Shown here piece by piece: positions 22,713 to 33,600 of a stretch of 62,000 nucleotides of DNA. The position numbers were made by a program, and so were the translations under genes. The stretch is from Mesostigma viride (Eukaryota; Streptophyta; Mesostigmatophyceae; Mesostigmatales; Mesostigmataceae): contig RPFO01000156.1 of assembly GCA_009746045.1 (NCBI GenBank), positions 3,390,318 to 3,452,317 of the forward strand. The letters are read 5' to 3'. How positions within the stretch are numbered: the stretch's first letter is position 1; every line of letters begins with the position of its first letter. The notes under the pieces were generated by a model. The model saw only the letters and a program-made list of their open reading frames with translations. It was not told where the DNA came from and did no database searches.

Positions 22713-22782
22713 ATTTTCTGCCGAAAAAAAAATACTGGTGGACCAAAAAACTCCTTAGGAGGATGAGCGTAAAATTTCAGCC

Positions 22783-23585
22783 TTGATAATGCCTTTTTAC
22801 GCGCTCAACATCGCCTGCCAGACCGCCATGCCTGTCGCCCGGAATTCGGTCACCGTCGTGCACGCGCACACCAAAATTTGCATTTCGCGCCACTTTTCGG
22901 GTACCGCTTACGAGGTCGGACTTTGGCGCGGCTCGTACCGTTGTGGCGGAGCCGGGCGGCCACCATCGCCGGCATCCCAGCCACCCCGGCAGGATGCTAT
23001 GCTGGCGACCTCCCGCCGCTCTCCTACGCGGACCTGCTGCGGTCAGGGACCGCCTCAACCACTGACTGACGCCATCGCCACGAAGCTCCAGGAGCTGGAG
23101 GACCACCGCCAGGCCAAACAACAGGAGGCCACCGACCGCGCTCGCCGCGACTTAGTGCCGAGTGGTGCTGCGTCGTTTCCCCAAGAAGCCAGGTGAGACG
23201 TCAACCTCCCTTGCCGACGAGCTCAACTGGACCAGCTTCTTACCCTAGCTCATGGGCCGGCCTGGTAGGTGAGGTAGAACTGCATGGGTGGCACCGCCTT
23301 CCCCACTCACGGGACAACTAGGCGGCTCCCCCACCAGTCCTGCTCACCTCCCCAGCATGAGGACAAGCAGCGGTTCCTCTCCCGTCGCAAGAGGTTGCAC
23401 GACCTCACCTGGACGCTGGACGACGGCCTGACCCCCGCTCAGCAGCAGCAGCAGCAGCCGGCGACGCGACCTGTGGCCTGAATACGTACCTCCACCACAA
23501 GCAGGACCCCCAGAAGCCCAAGGTGTACTGGAGGGGCGGGGACCTGATGATCAACCACAAGATGTGGTCGCCACCTGCGGGCTAG
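22783..23585 (+). pseudogene. Probable LINE ORF1 or N-terminal remnant
   Basis: Frames here include LTDAIATKLQELEDHRQAKQ (helical, about 23060-23120), FLSRRKRLHDLTWTLDDGLT with PAQQQQQQ (about 23370-23460) and, in a shifted frame, DPQKPKVYWRGGDLMINHK (about 23500-23560). A basic helix, an LTPxQ segment and a YWRGG strand in this order fit my recollection of the region ahead of the endonuclease in green algal LINEs, which I cannot verify. Stops and frameshifts interrupt it. A family C 3' end follows at 23826-24010, consistent with an internally deleted plus-strand element. Confidence 0.35.
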
Positions 23586-23825
23586 AATAGCCCTAGCTTG
23601 AACCATTGGTAGACACTGCCGCCATGGCAGCCATGCCTACTAGAATGTTTGCCTAGCCTAGCCATCATACCTAGTCACGCGCCCCGCTAACGCACGGTAC
23701 ACAACCAGCCATAGCCTTAGCTTAGCCTTTGTACAGCCATGCTACGTCCTGGCTACGATCAGATTACTTGCCCACGCTCCTTATGTAAGTTATGATATGC
23801 TCACATAGGTCTTATTGCACCCACA

Positions 23826-24010
23826 GCATTCGCCGGATCGTTTATCGTGTCCGATTGCAGCTGTGGCATGCCTCTAGCATGAACTGAGGACTTAAGGGGG
23901 TCTCTGCCCTTTCTTCCTGTTGTGCACACGCAGGAATAAAAGCACTCAGGTGCTCCGTGACTCGATCCGCAACGGGAGCACGAGTTTAATAATTAATTAA
24001 TTAATTAATT
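23826..24010 (+). mobile_element. LINE 3' UTR and tail (hairpin family C), plus orientation
   Basis: Full version of the family C 3' UTR: CGGATCGTTTATCGTGTCCG, GTGGCATGCCTCTAGCATGA, CTGTTGTGCACACGCAGGAA, AAAAGCACTCAGGTGCTCCG, the closing GGGAGCAC and an extended ATTAATTAATTAATTAATTA tail. Confidence 0.75.
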
Positions 24011-24011
24011 A

Positions 24012-24371
24012 GCCCAGGCCAGGCCAGTGCGGATGTCCACGTCGTCGGCGGTGTCAGGGAGCATGCTCCCCAGCAGTGTGAAGCGATCACGGAGCTCGAC
24101 CTCCTTCTTTCCGTCGAGCAGCCGATCGAGGCTTCGGGCCTTCGGCGGGCGTTTGGTAGCCCGGCCCAATCACCATCGTTGCAGTTTTGACACTGATCTC
24201 CAACCCCACCGCCCGCGCCTCCAGGCCCAGACAGTCCAGCCAGGTCTGAATGTGCTCGGGGCGCTCGATGAGGGTGGTATCATCGATCACATAAATCAGG
24301 TTGGACAGGTAACCAGGGCCACCGCCACCGTGTTTGCGCTCGTCCCGAGCCGGGCTCGAACCATTATGCAT
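24012..24371 (-). pseudogene. Minus-strand LINE reverse-transcriptase fragment
   Basis: On the minus strand the frame contains LIYVIDDTTLIERPEHIQTW, then LDCLGLEARAVGLEISVK, and in a shifted frame FTLLGSMLPDTADDVDI near 24015-24075. This is the RT palm DD motif and the start of the thumb. The usual YADD is YVIDD here. It is abutted tail-on by the family C tail ending at 24010, so an insertion junction or rearrangement lies at about 24011. Confidence 0.75.
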
Positions 24372-26480
24372 GATGCATGAGCATTATCTAAGAGCAATAT
24401 CTAAGAGCATTATCTATTAGAGTGGCACTTACCTCCCGATGGATGCGTATGTTGGTTGGCTGCACACTCTTTCCCACGGCCATGCGCCGATGATGATCTC
24501 TTGGCTGGCACTGGCTGGGCAGGGGGCAACGGCAGCACTTATGCTCGGCAGCACAGCACCGGGGGGGCAAGAATTAGAGCTGTCTGCGCCTAGCCATCCC
24601 ATCACACATGTCTTCTGGGCATTAGCGCCCCTGGCCTTCCTGTCAGGGCCGTTGGGGCCCTGGCATCCCTGTCGGTGTGCTCCACCCTGCCGGGCATTGG
24701 TGGCCGGGTTGTGGCTAGCGTATGGATCAATCTGATTTAGATTCTTCTGAATTAGGTTCTCCAGTACCACGATTCTAGCCTGTGAAGTCCAGTACTACGG
24801 CCAATTGGAGGAAAGACGAGGACAGACTGTCCCTCAAGAAGGATTCCAGGTTTTCCAGTCCTGTGTGGCCACTCTCATCGCCTAATCACCATCGGTCGGC
24901 CTGAATAGCCCCCGGCCTTCGGTGCGCGAGGACAATGACGGCTTGCTGGGATGTCCCTTTGCATTCTCCAGAAAATACCATGGGCCATACCTGGGCATGA
25001 CCTGCTCCAAAAGAAGACACGGGACATCCCTTGACGTGCCCTTTCCATGGATAATGTGCTGGAACATCGTGCTGACGATGAACCAGGATTTGGGCCGAAT
25101 TCGTGGTCGAGTGACACAACCTGTACCGCTTGGGAGCAAAGCGTGTTGGAAAAAGAAACTATATATATTGAAACAAGGGGGGCACGTCAGGCAGAAGCTG
25201 ACCAGGCAGTATAATATATGTACTGAGAAGGTAAAGAATATGATATGCCGCCCCCTCCTTATAACCGAGTACGATGTCATCAGCTGCAAAAAATTCTCGA
25301 TGCGAGTTCGACACCAACACTTGGCAAACGGCGACCCACTGACGCAGCCTTCTTGCAGCTTTCAACAAGTGTCAGGAAGAGTGACCTTGGCAAGAGCTAG
25401 CCATTGCTACACGGGCAAGCTTCAGAGTGGCAGGACTCCGTTACGGTTTTTAACTTTCTCTAACTGCCTGCGTTAAGAAGATGCTTGGTGCTGAGTCATC
25501 ACGCGGGCCCCGCCTCCTGGCGCCGAGCCCCATGCTACCATGCCAGTTGCAGGAGCCCTATCAGTGAAGGTACTACCCTGGACATCCTTCTGTTCACTTG
25601 ACAAGCGCGTACTATCGCTAGGGGGCGAGCACAGCCCCCGGCCAAATGTCCCCCCCGCACCCACCTTTGACGTCCCTTTGTGATGGAAAGCTGAAGCTTA
25701 CAATGCTGACGATGATATACGCTAACGGAGGTGTTATGTATACCGGACACCGGTAGCCGGTGCAACTAAGAACCGCTGCCATTCTGCAAGGCTGTGTATA
25801 CTTTGATGCGTCCCACAAGTTCGTGGATACAGCAGAATTCGTCGAGCGACCAAAATAAGGATACGCTGCACGGATGCATCCTTGGAACTTGGGAGCTTCG
25901 TTGGACGTGCCCATTCTACTGTAGTTTTTTAAAACGCGCCTCTATGCATACCACGTGGCATGACCATGGCCACCCTGCCAGCGTTGAGGCTAAAGCGCTT
26001 TCCAAGAATCCCAGTATCCCACACCTGCAGCAAAAGTGCTGCGACCGTACTGCTGCACGCAAGTACTTAACTAGCGTGGTGCGCAGGAATTGGGTGTCTC
26101 AAGTACCTATAGCTAAAAAAGAGGCGACCGAGTGTGGCAGACTGCAGAATCAACGATGGGTGGTCGCCTATGAACGTTGAAGGGCCCACGCAAGACCTGT
26201 ATATCTCCTAATTATACTTGCCTGTATTTTTCCTATTTATACGTCGCTGCAAAATTGCACTCACCATCGCAGTGCCTAGACGAACCCTTTGTGCTCCCCA
26301 CATGGCGTTGTTGTTGTATTTTTAAATGCCAATAAATCCTGCACATCATGTTTACTTAATCTAATCGACTGCCTTTAAACTTGCACAGGATGGTTAAAAT
26401 TGAGGATTTCGGGCCGCGATCGTTGATTAGGCATTGGCAGGATTTCTGGTCGAAAGGTTCGTCACGCCCATCATAATTCT
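24372..26480. other. Unassigned region with low-scoring minus-strand frames
   Basis: Minus-strand frames at 25289-24882 (containing FQHIIHGKGTSRDVPCLLLE) and 25914-25618 (containing NLWDASKYTQPCRMAAVLSC) have plausible protein composition, but no family is recognised. No tandem repeats are present. Could be exons of an unknown gene, old mobile DNA or noise. Confidence 0.25.
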
Positions 26481-26483
26481 TAG

Positions 26484-26640
26484 TTATGCCCCAAATAGGT
26501 GCCAGCGACCTTCAACCGCTGTGTCGTTGAGATATTCGTGGACGTATGGCGACATTTGGCGAGACTCGTCACCGAGAGGGGGGGCAGCACAAAACAGGGC
26601 ATATTGTGAAAGGTATGCCATCCTACTTCTAGGAACAAAA
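26484..26640 (-). other. Candidate minus-strand exon or ORF fragment, unassigned
   Basis: A minus-strand frame of about 52 codons ending in TAA reads RMAYLSQYALFCAAPP, then DESRQMSPYVHEYLNDTAVE and GRWHLFGA. The composition is balanced and not repeat-derived. No homology is recognised. Confidence 0.2.
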
Positions 26641-26814
26641 CTCTGACAAGGTTTTGCCTTCGAGGCGTTTGGTAGTCTCCAAGTTCAAGGCCCGTATGTT
26701 TAGGGAGCATCCGCGCAGATAGCCTTGCTTTTCATGGATCTACACTACCGTAAGCCACTCTAAAATCTCCGTCAAATGTGCTAAGAACGTACCAGTGAGG
26801 TCTACGGTTCAGTT

Positions 26815-27150
26815 AACGATGACACGAGTTCTCGGCTGTCCCCTTGGCGTGACCCACGCGGTGTAGACGCTGTCATTAAGAGTGTTATTCGTGCCTGATT
26901 TGCCAAACGTGACTTCTGCTGGTTTATAGGACCAGAGGTACAGTGACGAAATGACAACATCCCAGCACGTGTTTGTAGCTGCCCTTGTCTTCAATTGTCG
27001 AGTGTGCTGTATTGCAGGCATCGTAAGCTCGCAAGAAACTCCGATTTGAACCGCATCAGGTAGACCTTGGCAGGTCTTTGGCTCGTCAACCTCGCAGTCT
27101 TTTTCTATTTTTATGTAAGACAAATCGGTAACCGTGGGAGAAAGTTCTTG
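26815..27150 (-). other. Candidate minus-strand ORF with cysteines, unassigned
   Basis: The minus-strand frame ends in TAA at about 26812-26814 and contains SYIKIEKDCEVDEPKTCQGL, IGVSCEL, TNTCWDVVISSLYLWSYK and WVTPRGQPRTRVIVN. Four or more cysteines and beta-rich composition would suit an extracytoplasmic domain, but this is speculative. Confidence 0.25.
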
Positions 27151-27650
27151 TATGCATTATTCACCTGATATACAGACTGCAAGAAACGTGTCGGGCTGCC
27201 CCCTCTTCTGGCCTCTCCTGTCCTCCCTCTTTGTAAACTCTCATTCATGCTTTGGTAAGCTTTTCCGCCAATGAAGTACGTTCCTTGCGAATTCGTTTTC
27301 AGTTGTACTCACCATTGCGCAATGATGCACCTGTTCGTGTGACCCAAAGCGTGGCGGGGCCACACTAGCATTATGCAAGCCGCCTGCGTTTGGCATGTGA
27401 TGCAACGCCTCCATGTAAGCTCGGACATTCTCCTAATTTAGATGGTTCTGTGAGTAGGTGTAGAATTCATGCAGTTACAAAAGTACGCGTTTGCTGCCTT
27501 GGTTTCGTTTTACCTCAGATTTGTTGGGGTGCACCTGCCATGAATGGGCCCAACAGGGCACTCATGTTTGCATCGTTCCCTTCAAAGCCCGCCCCCCCAC
27601 ACTCCCCACACCACTGTGCACCCCTTGATGCTTTGTGCATTCCCTGCCAG

Positions 27651-30600
27651 GCTCTGCATGGTCCACCAAGACTCCTGGCGCCCCCTTTGTGACGTCCACC
27701 ATCCCCGCACGGTGAGCAGACCTGTGGCCGCTGCCAACTGGAAGACTTGAGGCTGACTTGGGGCTGACTTGGGGCTGACTTGGGGCTGACTTGGGGCTGA
27801 CTCGGGGCTGATAAGGGGTTTACTTGGGGCAAGCACATTGCAGCTCACGGCGCGCCACAGTGACTGTATGATGCCTCAGTACTACCCTTGACACGCACAC
27901 CTTGTCCTTTGGCCCAGACTACCGGATTAGCCTCCCCGCTTTATCTATCACCACCCTGGTTGCTTCCAAACCACCGGCCTTGGTTCGGGGTATCTGTGCT
28001 GTGATCGCTGGTGCCCGACACGCTATATAGCTACATGGCATCTATCCGCATTTATCCGCAAGTACAGCATGGATGTGCCTGACGCGGCCGCTGTCATGCC
28101 TGCTCTTGCCGCAACCCCCCGCCACCCACCAGGTTTGAGGCGGTGCCCAACCCGACGGCAGTGGAGTCGGAGAAGAAGAAGGCGTTTGCGTCGACAGCGC
28201 CCCGGTTTGCCAGCAAGACGCTGGCGCCCGAGGTGAGCACCCATACGGCGACCAAGTAACTAATAGTGACCAGCCTAGCTTTGCAAGGCGGCGGCTCCTC
28301 AGGTGGTTGGATCCCTGTGTTACTGTGTTACAGGCATAGTGAACGTCCGCAGTCTACAGCAAGAGGGCCAGCACGGTGGGCAGCATTTTGAACAGCAGGA
28401 GATTCAGCATGCCCAGCCGGCTCCACAAGTAAACACAGCAGGCCTGCCTTTAGCAGCTGCCTGTTGTGCCCTCTGCGTGCCCTTTGTCGTATCAACACAA
28501 TAGTCGCGTGCCCTTTGTCGTATCAATACTGTAGCTGTGTGCCTTTTGTCACGTCAACACTATAGCTGCGTGGCCTGCTTGTCTCTGCTCTAGTCTCATC
28601 ATGCACTATGCAGCTGAGAGCTTTTCATCATGCAGCGGGCCCTCCCCTCTGCATGCGTACTCAAACCCAACCTCTGCATCACAGATGATGCTCCCTGGAC
28701 CTCCCCCTGACCGCTCAAGCCCAAACCTCCCATCCCATATCTCACACCCCTGCTCCACGCCCCCCTGCAGCACATGCTGGCGAACCCAGGCCCCGGCAGC
28801 TACTCGAGCGCTTCTTCCTTTGTCACCGAGAACGAGTCCTTCTCGAAGAAAGGCTACGGCTCGGGGTTTGTCTCCAAGGTACGCCCACTGCCCACCCCGT
28901 TGCCGCACATAACTAGGGACAGAACGCGCTGGGCATCACGGCTAGCTAGAGACAGAACGCGCTGGGCATCGCAGATAAGTAGGGACAGAACGCGCTGGGC
29001 ATCGCGGATGAGGAAGGACAGAACGCGCTGGGCATCACGCATGCACCAAAAGTTAGTGCCTGGCATTTGCAGGTGCCGAGGGGGGGGGGGGGGGGGGAAG
29101 CGAGTCGGTGGTGCCTGCATTTTGTGTGCGGGACCAATAACCGTGGTGCCTGGCATCCCCCTGCGTGCCCGAGGAAGCTGGCTCCTAGCACCTGCGGGTG
29201 CCGCAGGAACAGTGACTGTGGTTCCTGACACAAGATGGCGCCTTGCTCTTGTTCATGCACGCTCCCACTTGCCTGTGCCCCTGGGTAGGGTAGGGTAGGG
29301 TTGGGTCGTCCATCCATGTATAGCTTGGCAGGCTTTAAAAATAGCAAGCCTGTCATGGGGCATGACGTGGAACGTTTACCTAATTCTGATCATTCTGATC
29401 AATCAGTCTGATAATTCTGGTAATTCTGATCCTTGTGATAATTCTCGTAATTCTGATAATTCTGGTTTATTTTGCTACTTCTGATGATTCTGATAAGTCT
29501 GATAACTCTGGTAACTCTGCTAATTCTGCTAATTCTGCTAATTCTGCTAATTCTGCTAATTCTGCTAATTCTGCTAATTCTGCTAATTCTGCTAATTCTG
29601 CTAATTCTGCTAATTCTGCTAATTCTGCTAATTCTGCTAATTCTGCTAATTCTGCACATTCTGCACATTCTGCTAATTCTGCTAATTCTGCTAATTCTGC
29701 TAATTCTGCTAATTCTGATAAATTAAATTATAACAGGACTCCTGATAATTCTGATAGCGCTGGTAATTCTGATCATTCTGGTAATTCTGATATTTTGAAT
29801 CCGCCCCGCTTCTTTTGTTCATGTCTTCGATGCTCTGGACCCCTTGGCTCCCTCTCCGGCATATGATACATACTTGCAATATGATCATACTTGTCTCCCT
29901 CTCCGGCATATGACCACGCACTATGCCCGGGCCACGTTGCATCGAACGGGCGGCGACGTTGACCACAGGCCGACCGCTTCTCAAGAGGTATGCTTGCGGT
30001 TGCGCCCCTAATTGCCATCACAAATTGTTGCTGACACATGCCCAGGATGGCTACAGTGCCACACACTTTTCTGCCCGCGTGATGCAAATTGGGCGAGGGA
30101 GCCAAGGCACTTAAGCCATGCAACCCGCTGCGTCGCGCTGCTGCCCTCCCCCCCCCCCCCCCTGTTCCTGTGTGATGTGAAGCTCTGAGATGACATTGAT
30201 GAAGTTTTATTGCGATGAAGTTCTGTTAGTGGCTGAGCTTGCTTCAGCTTTGGCCCCCCCTCCACTGACCCAGGAGTCTCCCTGTACCTGCACCGCTGCA
30301 GCACTTGTGCAAACTTGGCCATTTCGCCATGTCTCGTGTTCCACATGGTGCCGTGCCCAGGAACTCAGGCGACACCTGCCAGATTGCGATGCACACGATA
30401 GCGATGGCAGCAGGCTGTTTTGTGCACCAATGCTATGCACCCGTCAGTTCTGGCATCCGTCATCCGGCTTCATTTGCCTGTTGCTTACCACAAAATGCAC
30501 CATCCTAAGTTGCACCTTGTTCAGAACAGCCTACTTGCACAGCATTTAGCAACGCAGGTGCTGTAAGATGCGGGACCTAGTCTTGTCATTTCCAGGCAGG

Positions 30601-33600
30601 TCATCTTCACAATAGCCCTGTCCTTGGCCCACCAGGGCCATGCAATGACTTGGGTGGCCTATTGGTTTTTTCAATTCGGAGCGGTAGCCGCGCCAAACAG
30701 CATGCATGCCGGCATTGGCAACTAGGCACCCTGCATCACCTTCTAATTACCCGCGTATCCTGTGCTGTAAGTATGTGCCTGGTGCCAGCACTAAAGATAT
30801 ACTTGGACTCCTACCCACTACTTGGACTCCTACATACTACATGCACTGCCTCTACGGTAATTATCCACTGCTCCTTTTAATTAACCACCTGCCTTGTGTC
30901 CCTGGCGTGTTGGCTTGGGGTGTAATCGGTGACTTTTCCCATCCTGCATCCATCGGGGCGCCCTCAGCCAACTCGGGTCGACGACCCGGCCCCGGCCCCG
31001 GCGCGTACGACTCCCCCCAAGCCGCCGCGTTCCCGTTGAGAGCGGCCGGCAGCCAGGTGGCAGCGCCTCCTTCGAGCGCCTTCGCGCCACCCGCCGCTGT
31101 GGCTCCCCCCCACGCGGTCGCAGTGCCCCGCAGACACGGGCCCGGGCCGGGGGAATACTCAGTGAGTGACGTGTGTTAGCAGGAATGTATAGTGGACGCA
31201 TGGTCGTGTGCTGTACCCTCATCCATCCCCGACCGCCCTCTTCATGCGGTGATATGGAAGACCATTGGCAGTAGGGTACTTATCCTTGCTATCTATGGAC
31301 AAATAGCTTTTTCAGTAGGGTATTTATCGTTGCTATCTATGGACAGACCATTGGCAGTAGGGAACTTATCCTTGCTATCTTTGGACAAATAACTTTTTCA
31401 GTAGGGTATCTATCGTTGCTATGTATGGACAGACCATTGGCAGTAGGGTACTTATCCTTGTTATCTTTGGACAAATAACTTTTTCAGTAGGGTATTTATT
31501 GTTGCTATCTATGGACAGACCATTGGCAGTAGGGTACTTATCCTTGCTATCTTTGGACAAACCTCTGGCAGTCTGGCATCTAACTTTGCACTGAGTTTCA
31601 GGCCAGTTGGCTGCCAAAAATTGCACGGGACATTTCATTACTGCTGTTGTGGCGACACTTAACACCACGTGATGGGACGTTTCCCAGCGCATGCATGCCT
31701 CCCTGTCCTCCCCACGTGATGTCTTACTTCACTGGATGTTACGATCCAGTGTCGAGTATCCCTTGAGCTTGCAACCGCAACAAAGGGGGCATTCCGAGCA
31801 TCTGTGCTGCTGAGGGGGAATATCAGGCTAGCTGCCCGCGCAAGGGTTGGCTGGCAGCACAAGCCAGAAAGGCTCGCCGGCATTAGCTGCCGCAGTCAAT
31901 GGGGACGCATCGCAGCAACTCCTTCCTGACCATGTGGCAAAGTATGCAGAATTGGAGATGGGCCCGCGGTACTTTTGATCAAGAAAGTAGCCGATGCATG
32001 GACTAGTGGAGCCGCATGCGTCCTCAACCCTTGTTATGCTACGCAGCCACCCCGATCCTGTGGTGTCCTGTGGTCAGAACTTGAGGGCCATCTCATCTAG
32101 GAGCATCACCCAGCTCTACTGGGGCTTTAGCTGGGTACCCTGAGGCCTCCTATCTGGCTTCCTCCGCTCACCACATGGCCATGGTCCCGCTATCCGCGGC
32201 ATGCTCATGCTGCTAACTGCTATAAGCCGCGATATAGGTACCCCTCTGCACCATCTGCCATCCCCTTTCCTGGGCAACGGCTCCTCTTTGTTCACCTTTG
32301 GCTTACTCGGGCCCTTGGCAACCCTTTTCCCCTTTTCCCCTTTACAAAACCCATGCCCACCACTGTATTTTCCAAACGCGAAGCGGTGTTTACCCCTCCA
32401 CTCTCCGCCACCCCTGTACTCACCCCCTGCGATCATGGCATTCACCCCCCGGCCGTATGTGCATGCCTCCCAATCCCTGCCCTGCTCCACCCCTGGGCCC
32501 CCCATCCTGGCGCGGCACCAGCCCATGAAGCCGGCGCCTGGGCAAGGCAACGTGGCCAAGGCCTCGTTCCGCAGTGGGGTGGACCGCCAGGTGGAGATTT
32601 TCCGGCCCAAGGACACGCCCGCGCCAGGTGTGTGTGTAGGGGGGGGGGGGAGGTAGCAGGGGGGGGGGGGGAGAGCACGCAAACTTAAGATCGCTCTCAC
32701 AGTGCCAATATTTCTAGCTCATGGGAGGTGTTTTAGCCCATAAACTGGCTCCTAGTAGCATTCAATTCTAATCTTTCATGAGAGGTCCATAGGCTAATTA
32801 CAGGTTTGGATGATCTTTCGTGAGAGGTCCATTAGCTAATTACAGGTTTGGATGATCTTTAGTGAGAGGTCCATTGGCTAATTACAGGTTTGGATGATCT
32901 TTAGTGAGAGGTCCATTGGCTAATTACAGGTTTGGATGATCTTTAGTGAGAGGTCCATTGGCTAATTACAGGTTTGGATGATCTTTAGTGAGAGGTCCAT
33001 TGGCTAATTACAGGTTTGGATGATCTTTCGTGAGAGGTCCATTAGCTAATTACAGATTTGGATGATCTTTAGTGAGAGGTCCATTGGCTAATTACAGATT
33101 TGGATGATCTTTCGTGAGAGGTCCATTGGCTAATTACAGGTTTGGATGATCTTTAGTGAGAGGTCCATTGGCTAATTACAGGTTTGGATGATCTTTAGTG
33201 AGAGGTCCATGGGCTAATTACAGGTTTGGATGATCTTTAGTGAGAGGTCCATTGGCTAATTACAGGTTTGGATGATCTTTAGTGAGAGGTCCATTGGCTA
33301 ATTACAGATTTGGATGATCTTTAGTGAGAGGTCCATTGGCTAATTAGGTCTATGACAGGGGGGGGGTATCAAGCGTGCGCAGCATTGCAAGCCTTGGCCT
33401 TGGCACCTGGGTTTTAACTTAGAGTGTTGGCCTGGGCCCCTGGTGCTAAGAACTGCCTTGCGCTGGGTAGTGTGTTGTTGTATGCTTGGTCATCTGCTTT
33501 AGTGACAACTAAGAGTTGTACCTCCTGGCAGCGAGAGGGTACTCTAGGAGGGGCCTTTTTATGCCTTCTCAAAAGCTGATTTCTATCCTAACAATAACAG

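Noticed and set aside
29283-29305. Telomere-like (TAGGG)n
   Set aside because: Only about four units inside an intron; too short and not a known algal telomere unit.
32116-32700. A 194-codon minus-strand frame opposite the STPG exon
   Set aside because: It is a shadow of GC-rich coding sequence on the plus strand, where splice phases and PG-rich motifs support the real gene.
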